A stretch of 17,421 nt of DNA. Source: CAYJPA01 sp964371945 (GTDB taxonomy: Bacteria > Chloroflexota > Chloroflexia > Thermomicrobiales > UBA6265). Positions 1-7,071 of this stretch are shown piece after piece. Location of the stretch: assembly GCA_964371945.1 (NCBI GenBank), contig CAYJPA010000103.1, positions 1-17,421 of the forward strand, written 5' to 3'. The first letter of the stretch is position 1. Each line of letters begins with the position of its first letter. The position numbers and the translations under genes were made by a program. Below the pieces are notes generated by a model. The model was not told the DNA's origin. It searched no databases and saw only the letters and a program-made list of their open reading frames with translations.

Positions 1-71
1 CGCCGCTAGATTCAAATACCTCGCGATGTGCCATGCGAAAAAATGAATCGCACCCTTATCGCTGATTGGTG

Positions 72-100
72 ATGACCCTATCGCAAAACCATGCTATCAT
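72..100 (+). promoter_or_regulatory. Candidate sigma70 promoter for the DEAD-box helicase
   Basis: A -10 box TATCAT at 95-100 matches TATAAT at five of six positions. A -35-like ATGACC at 72-77 matches TTGACA at four positions, and the spacer is exactly 17 bp. Transcription would start near 107 and leave a leader of about 190 nt before the helicase ATG at 297. The prediction is by eye; a start site closer to the gene is possible. Confidence 0.4.
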
Positions 101-193
101 TGCGCAAGCAACCGTGGTTGTTCCCGTATCGGATCTTCTGCGCTCCCCGTTTGGTACCGGCACGTCGGCACGACAGTTGCGAATTGGGTAGAT

Positions 194-209
194 GACCGCG
201 CCCGCGGTC
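194..209 (+). other. GC-rich hairpin in the helicase leader
   Basis: GACCGCG at 194-200 pairs perfectly with CGCGGTC at 203-209 around a two-base CC centre, so the site is a near-perfect palindrome. It lies about 90 nt upstream of the start codon, inside the predicted leader. No T-run follows, which argues against a simple terminator. It could be a leader structure, a DNA operator or a chance palindrome in GC-rich DNA. Confidence 0.35.
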
Positions 210-296
210 TGATGTGTGTGCTGGGCGTTGCGGTGGTCCGAGGTCGGGTGGGCCCCTCGCACGTCGCACAGTGAATGTTACGAGGGGTTATTCACC

Positions 297-2675
297 ATGA
301 CCGAGAATCAAGATACCCCGGCCGCTAACGGCCGCGGTTCGGTAGACACGACTTCACTTATCGATGTTTGGGAGGAGCAAGCGGCCGGCGAGCCCGCCGC
401 TGCGGCTGTGGCGACCAAGCCAAAGCGAGCTCGTGCTGCCAAGGCAACCGTTGACAATGCGCTAGCGGCGCGAGAGCAGGCCGATATAGAAGCCGTTGCA
501 GTGACTGACGTTCCACAACGTCCACGCAAGAAGGCAACCAAGGCCGAGACTATCTCGGAAACTTCTGAAGTGGTCATTGCCGCCGATCCGAAACCGGAGA
601 AACCGAAAAGGAAAGCAAAGGAGACTGCGCCAGCTCTCCAACCCGCAGTGGAAGCAACCGTCGCAACCGTGCAGTCCGTTCCCGCGGTTGCCGCGGCTCA
701 ACCGCGATCGATGACCGAGCTCATCGACGAGCGACCCGCCCCGATCGCGGACGTACCGGAGGAAGACACAGGGTCATCGTTCAAGCGACTCGGACTCAGC
801 GAGTCCCTGCTCAGAAGCATTGCCGCGGTCGGGTACGAAGAGCCATCACCGATCCAGGAAATGACGATCCCGGTTTTGCTCGCGGGCAGAGACGTTATCG
901 CCCAGGCGCAAACGGGATCAGGCAAAACCGCGGCATTCGGTCTGCCGATCATCGAGTCGATCGACACGCGGGACAAGAACGTGCAGGCGCTTGTGCTCTG
1001 CCCAACCCGCGAACTGGCGATCCAGGTCGCGGAGGCACTGCACAAGTACGGCCGCCACAAGGAAGTCGAAACGCTTCCGATCTATGGCGGTCAGCCCTAT
1101 GAGCGACAGTTCCGAGGATTGCAGCGCGGTCCCCAGATCGTGGTTGGAACTCCTGGGCGCGTGATGGACCATATGCGTCGAGAAACGCTGAATCTTGACC
1201 ACACGAAGTTTTTCGTGCTGGATGAAGCTGACGAGATGCTCGACATGGGATTTGTCGAGGATATCGAATGGATTCTTCAACACGTTCCTGAAGACCGTCA
1301 AACCGCGCTCTTCTCGGCGACGATGCCCGCACGGATCGCTCAGCTTGCCGCAACGCACATGAACAGGCCCGAGCGCTTGACGGTGCCTGGTAAACAGATG
1401 ACGGTGCCGGAAACGCACCAGATCTTCTTTGAAGTGCCCCGCATGCGCAAGGTTGATGCGCTGACGCGTATCCTTGATGCCGAAGCTCCTCCGATTGCAA
1501 TGATCTTTTGCCGTACCAAGATGGGTGTCGACGAGCTCGGCGAGGCATTACTTGCCCGCGGATACCAGGCCGAGACGCTGCACGGCGATCTCTCCCAGGT
1601 GCAGCGTGATCGGGTGATGCGCCGCTTCCGTACGGGACAGGCGGACATCCTGATCGCGACCGATGTCGCCGCGCGCGGACTGGATATTCCGAATGTCAGC
1701 CATGTGATCAATTTCGACATACCGGAGAGTCCGGAAGCCTATGTGCATCGGATCGGACGCACCGGTCGGGCCGGCAAGAAGGGCACAGCGGTCACACTGG
1801 TCACTCCTCGCGAAACGAGATGGCTGAAGCAGATCGAACGAACGGTTCGCGCCCGAATCGAGGGTCGACGCCTGCCGACAGCGGCAGATGTCGCCGGGCG
1901 CAGACTAGAGTTGCTCAAGCAACAGATTCTCGAGGTTATGAACGACGAGTCCACCTATGCCTACTACACGTCAGTCGTCGATGATCTTGCGGAAGAGCAC
2001 GATGCCACGCAGGTCGCCGCGGCGCTATTGAAGCTCTATGCCGATGAAACGGGCCGGGGAGCTCCCGCTGAGGTTCAAAAAGATGACATCGCGCTTGTCA
2101 TGCAGCCGGCTCCGTTCCAGGAGCGGCCAGACCGGGGCGCGGCTCGACCCGAGCGGGGCCAAGTTGGCGACGGCAGCATCGTTCGGCTCTTCATCAACGC
2201 CGGACGGGTGGTCGGCGTTCGACCGCAAGATATCGTTGGCGCGATCGCGAACGAAGCCGGAATTCCCGGCCGTTCAATCGGCGCGATCGATATCTTCGAC
2301 GCCTACAGTCTGGTTGATGTTCCCGCAAACGTGGGCGAGCGTGTCGTCGATGCGTTGATCCGAAGTGGAATCAAAGGCCGTCCGGTCAACGCCGAGATCG
2401 CGCGGCCAGATGCGGTTGGCGGCGCCCGGCCGGATCGAGGTCCTCGCCGGGACTTCGACCGAGCGCCAGGAGGTTACGATCGAGGACCCCGCCGGGATGG
2501 TTATCGTGACAGCAACGTCCGCCCAGGTGGACCGCCGAGCTTTGAACGCCGTCCCGATGGCGATCGATCCGGTTCGCCGCCTCGCTTCAGCGGTCCTCGC
2601 GAAGACGTTCCACGGCGCTACGAGCGCGAAGACCGCGGCAACCGCGTTGACCGCGGACCTCGCCGGGATTACTAG
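297..2675 (+). CDS. deaD: DEAD-box ATP-dependent RNA helicase with DbpA-type RNA-binding domain
   Basis: Cytoplasmic ATP-dependent RNA helicase of the DeaD/CsdA group, which remodels RNA in ribosome assembly, decay and cold adaptation. I chose ATG 297 (792 aa) because GAGGGG lies 9 nt upstream; the frame stays open to 216 without a ribosome site. Residues 1-160 are a low-complexity Ala/Lys/Glu/Pro extension. The helicase core follows: Q motif (about 162-188), Walker A AQTGSGKT (204-211), PTRELA (236), TPGR (285), DEAD (309-312), SAT (340), ATDVAARGLD (454) and HRIGRTGR (484). Residues 626-703 match the DbpA-like RNA-binding fold, and the last 80 residues are Arg/Gly/Asp-rich with DRGPRRD repeated three times. 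The family is certain; the symbol is by similarity. The stop codon overlaps the start of a heptad inverted repeat. Confidence 0.95.
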   Translation: MTENQDTPAANGRGSVDTTSLIDVWEEQAAGEPAAAAVATKPKRARAAKATVDNALAAREQADIEAVAVTDVPQRPRKKATKAETISETSEVVIAADPKPEKPKRKAKETAPALQPAVEATVATVQSVPAVAAAQPRSMTELIDERPAPIADVPEEDTGSSFKRLGLSESLLRSIAAVGYEEPSPIQEMTIPVLLAGRDVIAQAQTGSGKTAAFGLPIIESIDTRDKNVQALVLCPTRELAIQVAEALHKYGRHKEVETLPIYGGQPYERQFRGLQRGPQIVVGTPGRVMDHMRRETLNLDHTKFFVLDEADEMLDMGFVEDIEWILQHVPEDRQTALFSATMPARIAQLAATHMNRPERLTVPGKQMTVPETHQIFFEVPRMRKVDALTRILDAEAPPIAMIFCRTKMGVDELGEALLARGYQAETLHGDLSQVQRDRVMRRFRTGQADILIATDVAARGLDIPNVSHVINFDIPESPEAYVHRIGRTGRAGKKGTAVTLVTPRETRWLKQIERTVRARIEGRRLPTAADVAGRRLELLKQQILEVMNDESTYAYYTSVVDDLAEEHDATQVAAALLKLYADETGRGAPAEVQKDDIALVMQPAPFQERPDRGAARPERGQVGDGSIVRLFINAGRVVGVRPQDIVGAIANEAGIPGRSIGAIDIFDAYSLVDVPANVGERVVDALIRSGIKGRPVNAEIARPDAVGGARPDRGPRRDFDRAPGGYDRGPRRDGYRDSNVRPGGPPSFERRPDGDRSGSPPRFSGPREDVPRRYEREDRGNRVDRGPRRDY

Positions 2676-2782
2676 CCGCAAGCCGCAAGCTACAAGTTTC
2701 AAGCCGGCCGAGATGCGAGATCTGTCGAGGCATTGCGGTATGTGGCTTGGAGCTTGTAGCTTGAAGCTTGAAGCTTGCGGCT
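2674..2782 (+). repeat. Heptad-repeat inverted repeat (large imperfect hairpin)
   Basis: The left arm (2674-2705) is built of 7-bp units AGCCGCA, AGCCGCA, AGCTACA, AGTTTCA plus AGCC. The right arm (2744-2782) is GGCT plus five units of the reverse form TGNNGCT (TGGAGCT, TGTAGCT, TGAAGCT twice, TGCGGCT). The arms are mutually complementary with one extra heptad on the right, around a loop of about 38 nt. The left arm starts inside the helicase stop codon, and the right arm ends 5 bp before the next ATG. It could act as a terminator/attenuator or be a dispersed repeat family. Confidence 0.7.
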
Positions 2783-2787
2783 CAGCT

Positions 2788-3306
2788 ATGAAACGCACGA
2801 CGCACCTCCTCATGGGCGCTGCCTTGGCCGTACCGGTCGCGGCGGCGCTTCCCGTTATTGGAGCGCTCGGATCTCTCTGGCTGGGAATGACCGGTGGTGC
2901 CTTGCCCGATTACCTCGATCTGAAGAGCGATGCCCGCCATTCGCTCAAACATCGAGGGGTGTCGCATAGTCTCTTGGTCGTCGGACTCGTGTCGGTCTTT
3001 GCTTGGTTTGTGCTCGGCGCACTGGATCGCGCGGAGTACGACCTCTTCCCCGTTCCTGATCGGTACGTGCTTCCGTGGACGGTTTCGTTGGCGCTGGGCA
3101 TGCTCTCGCATCTTATTGGTGATGCGTGCACGCGAGGCGGCATTCAGCCGGTGTTGCCCCTGATCAAGAAGCGCTTCTGGATCTTGCCGAGATTTCTTCG
3201 CGGTCGCTCTGAAGGAAGGATCAACGCTCTCGCGAGGTTGATTTCGATCGCGATCCTTGGAGTAGGCATTGGCGGCTATCTTGTCGCGCGTTTCGGCAGC
3301 GGCTAG
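2788..3306 (+). CDS. YdjM-type membrane-bound metal-dependent hydrolase family protein
   Basis: 172-residue membrane protein resembling the YdjM family (LexA-binding, inner membrane-associated putative hydrolases). The family signature is His/Asp-based and visible here: His6 in the N-terminal segment, GGALPDYLD (Asp41), HRGVSHS (His55, Arg56, His60) and HLIGDACTRGG (His108, Asp112). Hydrophobic stretches lie at about 8-35, 60-78, 96-110 and 152-167. The ATG at 2788 begins the conserved MKRTTHLLMG; the open frame extends to 2365, but that part overlaps the helicase and the repeat. No good Shine-Dalgarno is visible because the heptad repeat occupies the site. The biochemical role of the family is poorly known. 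It converges directly on the gene at 3307-3693. Confidence 0.8.
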   Translation: MKRTTHLLMGAALAVPVAAALPVIGALGSLWLGMTGGALPDYLDLKSDARHSLKHRGVSHSLLVVGLVSVFAWFVLGALDRAEYDLFPVPDRYVLPWTVSLALGMLSHLIGDACTRGGIQPVLPLIKKRFWILPRFLRGRSEGRINALARLISIAILGVGIGGYLVARFGSG

Positions 3307-3693
3307 TTACGCTCGGACGATCACTTTTCCGCCTCGGACCACGATCAGATATTCTCTATTTGCACGCCGGAACTGAATTTCAATCTCGTCGACGATGTCA
3401 ATCGCGGCAATGTCGGTGAAGACGACGGTGATGCCCGGGCCGACGGCATCGACCCGTCTGATCGCCGGCCACAGAGTCAGCATCGTGGCCGGACGATTGT
3501 CCTTCCCGGGTACCATGACCTGGTAGACCGCGCCCGAGGGCAGTCGAAACGGGGCGACTTCCGCGGTGCCTGCAAGAGCTGCCGCCACTTCACCGGCAAC
3601 CGAGTCATCAAATTCGACGCGCCGGATTTTCCCGCCTTCTGGAGGCAAATTCAACCCGGAATGATCAGCAATTTCGTCCTGATGCGGTTTCAT
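3307..3693 (-). CDS. Conserved-looking small protein of unknown function
   Basis: 128-residue soluble protein that I do not recognise. The start at 3693 is set by AAGGA five bases upstream of ATG; an in-frame ATG at 3726 has no such site. The N-terminus is polar (MKPHQDEIADH). The rest alternates hydrophobic and charged residues as expected of a small beta-rich domain, for example VTVVFTD-like strands in the second half and a C-terminal strand EYLIVVRGGKVIVRA. There is no signal peptide or membrane segment. Its stop codon lies back-to-back with that of the YdjM-type gene with no space between them. Translation signals and third-position GC bias support a real gene, but no function is proposed. 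Confidence 0.65.
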   Translation of the reverse strand: MKPHQDEIADHSGLNLPPEGGKIRRVEFDDSVAGEVAAALAGTAEVAPFRLPSGAVYQVMVPGKDNRPATMLTLWPAIRRVDAVGPGITVVFTDIAAIDIVDEIEIQFRRANREYLIVVRGGKVIVRA

Positions 3694-3895
3694 GGATGTC
3701 CTTGCGTTGAAGATCGAAGGGTGCAATTTGTATGGGGCAGCGTCGGTACGTTCTTCCCGAATCGGATAGGACGGTCAGGGACTTCCTTTCGCCAATGCTC
3801 CCCCGTACTATCGGGCTAGTCCTAACGGATAGACCGCTAACAGGCTCTGGAATCGCAACGAAGCACGGCCCAGCGGAAACGGAACGATAGACCCA

Positions 3896-4648
3896 ATGAT
3901 GCTCGAGGGGGATTTCGAGGCCATGACTAACGAACTTTACGAGGACGGGGTTGACGGCATTCACGGTCTTCGTCGCCGTGAGCGCACCCGCCTGTGGTAC
4001 CGAATGCTTCCGCCAGTCGATCTGATCCCCGAGCATCTTCGCGCGGCCATTCAGAATGCGCCCCATTTGAGCGTAACGGCTCCAGACCTGTACGAGGTCG
4101 CCCGAGTGCAGGCGATCCAGGATTCATCTATTGAGTTCGAAGACACCTTCCTCGGAGAATGGCCGGCCGACCTGCCAAACGTTTCGATTCACGACGACTT
4201 CGAGCTTTCCAGCAGCGAACGACAAACACGGCTGCTCAGGAGACTTGGTTCGCAGTTCGATCCATCGGCAATGACGGCCGAGCTCGAGTCGCCCGAAGAG
4301 CAGACTGAGGCGCCGCTCACCGTTTGGAGAATTGTGACGCGCAATGCGCCGACCCTCCTTCTGGCCTCAACCAGCATGCTCGACGGTCGCCAACCGGGAC
4401 CGATTCTTGGACCGGGCAGCGAATACCGAGTGCTGTCGGCGGTCGACGGCATCGTTGGCCTCGAGGTGCGCGATGAAACCGGAGTTTCTGCCACTGGATA
4501 CTGCAACGCGGTGGACCTAATTTGCATTGAGCCAATGGTGGTCAATCTTGCTACCGCCGGATGGAAAAAATCCACCAAGCAAAGGCTCTCGCGGGTGACC
4601 AAGGGTCTCTCGAATGTCACAGGAACCCTGATGTCCTTCGCCCCCTAA
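3896..4648 (+). CDS. Protein of unknown function with possible C-terminal SH3-like module
   Basis: 250 residues if it starts at ATG 3896. Alternatives are ATG 3899 and ATG 3923 (MTNELYEDG), the latter with GAGGGGG 11 nt upstream; none is decisive. The first 130 residues are acidic and helical-looking (RRRERTRLWYRMLPPVDLIP near residue 26). Residues about 140-210 look like a small beta-barrel: WRIVTRNAPTLLLAST, then ILGPGSEYRVLSAVDG, then GLEVRDETG and a final DLICIEP strand, a pattern reminiscent of bacterial SH3-like domains. The tail is basic (WKKSTKQRLSRVTKG). No signal peptide or membrane helix is seen. A strong hairpin follows at 4721-4750. I do not recognise the family. Confidence 0.7.
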   Translation: MMLEGDFEAMTNELYEDGVDGIHGLRRRERTRLWYRMLPPVDLIPEHLRAAIQNAPHLSVTAPDLYEVARVQAIQDSSIEFEDTFLGEWPADLPNVSIHDDFELSSSERQTRLLRRLGSQFDPSAMTAELESPEEQTEAPLTVWRIVTRNAPTLLLASTSMLDGRQPGPILGPGSEYRVLSAVDGIVGLEVRDETGVSATGYCNAVDLICIEPMVVNLATAGWKKSTKQRLSRVTKGLSNVTGTLMSFAP

Positions 4649-4720
4649 TTCCCTGTCCCGTTTGCGCGAGTTGCCCTCCCTGCCAATTCGTCCCTCGCAC
4701 TTAGCAATCAACACGTGGGA

Positions 4721-4750
4721 AACGACGCCGGACTGCCCTCCGGCGTCGTT
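4721..4750 (+). terminator. Perfect 12-bp stem hairpin, probable terminator
   Basis: AACGACGCCGGA (4721-4732) pairs with TCCGGCGTCGTT (4739-4750) without mismatch around a six-base loop CTGCCC. It lies 72 bp after the stop at 4648 and upstream of the candidate promoter for the threonine dehydratase gene. The tail ends TT then CGCGTT, so the U-tract is weak. The position still makes termination of the unknown gene the simplest role. Confidence 0.65.
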
Positions 4751-4776
4751 CGCGTTACCGGATCCGGCGATATACT
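4749..4776 (+). promoter_or_regulatory. Candidate promoter for threonine dehydratase gene
   Basis: TATACT at 4771-4776 matches the -10 consensus at five of six positions. The upstream element is poor (TTCGCG at 4749-4754, 16-bp spacer). Transcription would begin near 4783, leaving about 45 nt before the ATG at 4828, which fits the start chosen for that gene. Confidence 0.3.
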
Positions 4777-4827
4777 CACGCGTCACCACGGGTGAATGTC
4801 ACGCTGAACCGATTCGCCGAGGAAACC

Positions 4828-5832
4828 ATGAGTGAAGATCCAGCCCAAACGAGCTCCCGCGACGTCTTGCCCGACGCTTTGAGAATACCTACGCTCGCCG
4901 ACATCTATGCCGCCAAGATCCGGATTGCTCCGCATCTCTGGCGAACTCCGCTCTTCACGTCCGACACATTGAGCCGGATGACCGGGACTACCTTGCGGCT
5001 CAAGTGCGAGCATTTGCAACGCACCGGGGCGTTCAAAACCCGCGGTGCAATCAACGCGGTGCTGCAGCTCACTCTGCAAGAACAAGCCAAGGGCGTTGTG
5101 ACGTTCTCAGCGGGCAACCATGGCCAGGGACTTGCCTTCGCAGCTCGCATTCTGGGCATCAAGTGCACGGTCTTCATGGCCCAAAATGCGGTTCCATCAA
5201 AGGTTGAAGCAATCCGCGGTTACGGAGCGGACACGAAATTTGGAGCGACCATTCAAGAAGCATTTTCCGCGATGGAGGAGTTCACCAGGGAATCTGGAGC
5301 GACCTTTGTTTCTCCTTTTTCGGGGCCGGATTTGATTGCAGGCCAGGGAACCGTTGGGCTCGAGATCCTGGAAGAGTTTCCAGAGGTCGAGCAGATCGTT
5401 GTCCCGATCGGCGGCGGCGGTCTCATTTCGGGCATCGCTCTGGCCGTGAAGTCGATTCGGCCCGAGGTGAGGATTGTCGGGGTTGAACCGGAGGGCGCGA
5501 ATGTCATGTGGCAGTCGCTGAGGGCTGGCAGACCCCTCAAGCTCGATCGCGTCGACACGATTGCAGATGGACTGGCCGCTCCCTTCACCACGGAACTGCC
5601 CCTGACGATCGTCCAGCGATACGTCGATGATGTGGTGATCCTGAGCGACGACGAAATCCTTAACGCGATGCGGCTGATCCTGATGAGAAGCAAGCAGCTC
5701 GTCGAACCGGCCGGTGCCGCGGCGACGGCCGCGCTGTTGACGAACAAGGCTGCTGTGCCGCACGGCGCGAGTACGGTTGCAATCCTCTCCGGCGGCAACA
5801 TTGATCTGGATCGTCTGAAGAGCGTGCTCTAG
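4828..5832 (+). CDS. ilvA: Threonine ammonia-lyase / PLP-dependent threonine dehydratase (no ACT domain)
   Basis: Fold-type II PLP enzyme predicted to convert L-threonine to 2-oxobutanoate and ammonia; serine can be a substrate in this family, and serine racemases look alike. The ATG at 4828 (334 aa) follows GAGGAA closely, whereas the GTG at 4792 lies too near the predicted transcript start. The Schiff-base lysine is Lys70 in RTGAFKTRGA. SAGNHG (94-99) and the phosphate-binding loop GGGGL (195-199) follow, with SGGN (321-324) near the C-terminus. There is no C-terminal ACT regulatory domain, so it resembles the short catabolic/TdcB-like form rather than the isoleucine-inhibited long IlvA. 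An AEC transporter gene starts 51 bp downstream, probably co-transcribed. Confidence 0.88.
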   Translation: MSEDPAQTSSRDVLPDALRIPTLADIYAAKIRIAPHLWRTPLFTSDTLSRMTGTTLRLKCEHLQRTGAFKTRGAINAVLQLTLQEQAKGVVTFSAGNHGQGLAFAARILGIKCTVFMAQNAVPSKVEAIRGYGADTKFGATIQEAFSAMEEFTRESGATFVSPFSGPDLIAGQGTVGLEILEEFPEVEQIVVPIGGGGLISGIALAVKSIRPEVRIVGVEPEGANVMWQSLRAGRPLKLDRVDTIADGLAAPFTTELPLTIVQRYVDDVVILSDDEILNAMRLILMRSKQLVEPAGAAATAALLTNKAAVPHGASTVAILSGGNIDLDRLKSVL

Positions 5833-5883
5833 CGCTCCGTCACTCCTTGGTCTTCGACTCGTTCTGCAGGGGAGCACGTTGAA

Positions 5884-6774
5884 TTGAGCGCGTTGCTCTC
5901 CATTATCGTTCCCGCCGCGATCGTCGTTCTTGCGGGCGTCCTCGCCGGCAGAAAGCTTGAGCTCGATCTCGGAACGCTAACCAAGCTCACGCTTTACATC
6001 CTGTCGCCGGCACTGATTGTCGACAGCATGTTGAAGACTGAGCTGCCGGCCCGCGAAGGATTGCGGATCGCGGCCGCCTTCACCTTCGCGACCGGACTGC
6101 TCTATTTCCTGGTCGCGTTCGTTTCTCGTTTCGGCCGGCTCAGCCAACCGCAACGAACGAGCCTGATGGCGTCGACGCTCTTTCCAAACACTGGCAACCT
6201 GGGACTGTCACTGACTTTTCTGGCGCTTGGCCAGGCGGGTTTGCAACGCGCGATCGTCTCGTATCTTGCCTCCGCCGTTCTGGTCTTCGGATTCGGCCCC
6301 GCCCTGGTCAGCGGTCAAGGGTTGAAGCGCGGCATCAGGACGACGATTCGCCTTCCCTTGATGTGGGCCTTGGTCGTCGGGATCGGGCTTCGTGCGGCCG
6401 AAATCGATCTTCCGCTTGGCGCGGAGGACGGCATCCATCTGCTTTCTCAAGCGGCAGTGCCGGTTCTCCTGCTTACCCTCGGCATGCAAATCAGCCGTAC
6501 CAGATTCGCGCCGAGGCCGCCGGATTTCTTCGTCGCATCAATGCGCCTCGGAGCTGGTCCGCTCGCGGCGTACGCCGGCGGCCGGATGGTCGGGCTCGAT
6601 CATCTCGCGCTCCAAGTACTGGTGCTGCAGTGCGCCACCCCGACTGCCGTTAACGCGCTCTTAGTTGCGGCCGAGTTCGGCGGCGATACCGGCCGCGCCG
6701 CTCGCGCTGTCGTGCTGACAACGGTCCTCGCGTTCGCGACATTGCCGCTCGTGATGTGGCTGATGGGAATCTGA
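5884..6774 (+). CDS. AEC (auxin efflux carrier) family transporter
   Basis: 296-residue integral membrane protein of the AEC family, whose bacterial members move small organic acids or other metabolites. The start is TTG at 5884, supported by AGGGGAG at 5868-5874, 9 nt upstream; no closer ATG fits. About ten hydrophobic helices can be traced: two at the N-terminus (3-21 and 32-48), a central break with FPNTGNLGLSL (about 101-111, the typical conserved mid-helix Asn/Gly motif), and the C-terminal half with CATPTAVNALLVA near residue 252. The length is normal, so the gene looks intact. The preceding threonine dehydratase hints at an amino- or keto-acid substrate, but this is inference. Its stop is followed in the same frame by an MFS-like remnant. 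Confidence 0.85.
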   Translation: MSALLSIIVPAAIVVLAGVLAGRKLELDLGTLTKLTLYILSPALIVDSMLKTELPAREGLRIAAAFTFATGLLYFLVAFVSRFGRLSQPQRTSLMASTLFPNTGNLGLSLTFLALGQAGLQRAIVSYLASAVLVFGFGPALVSGQGLKRGIRTTIRLPLMWALVVGIGLRAAEIDLPLGAEDGIHLLSQAAVPVLLLTLGMQISRTRFAPRPPDFFVASMRLGAGPLAAYAGGRMVGLDHLALQVLVLQCATPTAVNALLVAAEFGGDTGRAARAVVLTTVLAFATLPLVMWLMGI

Positions 6775-6783
6775 TGGCGGGAT

Positions 6784-7020
6784 TGCTGGACGGCATCGAC
6801 TGCATGGACGGATATTCGTGGTTGCGCGGCGCTCGGGGCGCTTTCCGCCGGAATCGTGGGCGAACTCATAGGGTTACGCGGAGCAATGATGGTCGGCGCG
6901 TTCAGCCCCGTGATACCAATCCTCATCAACTGGCGATCGCCTGTTTTTACGCTCAAATCAGTGCCGGAAGAACCATTTGCGAAGGCAACGCGACTCGACG
7001 ATCTGCCCGCGGAGCGGTAG
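6784..7020 (+). pseudogene. C-terminal remnant of an MFS transporter
   Basis: This 297-bp gap between two intact genes is not empty. Read in the frame of the upstream transporter after its TGA, 6829-7017 encodes ALGALSAGIVGELIGLRG, then GAMMVGAFSPVIPILINW, then a polar tail with VPEEPF, ending at TAG 7018-7020. This looks like the last two helices and tail of an EntS-type major facilitator exporter. No start codon precedes it in frame, and a possible RLHGRIF (typical inter-helix motif) lies just upstream in another frame. I conclude it is a truncated, frameshifted relic that cannot make a transporter. An overlapping 89-codon frame at 6756-7025 has no protein-like character. Confidence 0.6.
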
Positions 7021-7071
7021 TCTGATCGGCGTCACGTCAGCCACGACAATGAGATTGGGCGAGGATCCTCC

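Noticed and set aside
2365..2787. N-terminal extension of the YdjM-type gene
   Set aside because: It lies in another frame of the helicase C-terminal coding region and in the heptad repeat; the family N-terminus begins at 2788.
5197..5877. 226-codon open frame on the minus strand
   Set aside because: It is antisense to the threonine dehydratase, whose PLP motifs are intact; the translation is Arg/Asp/His-rich shadow sequence.
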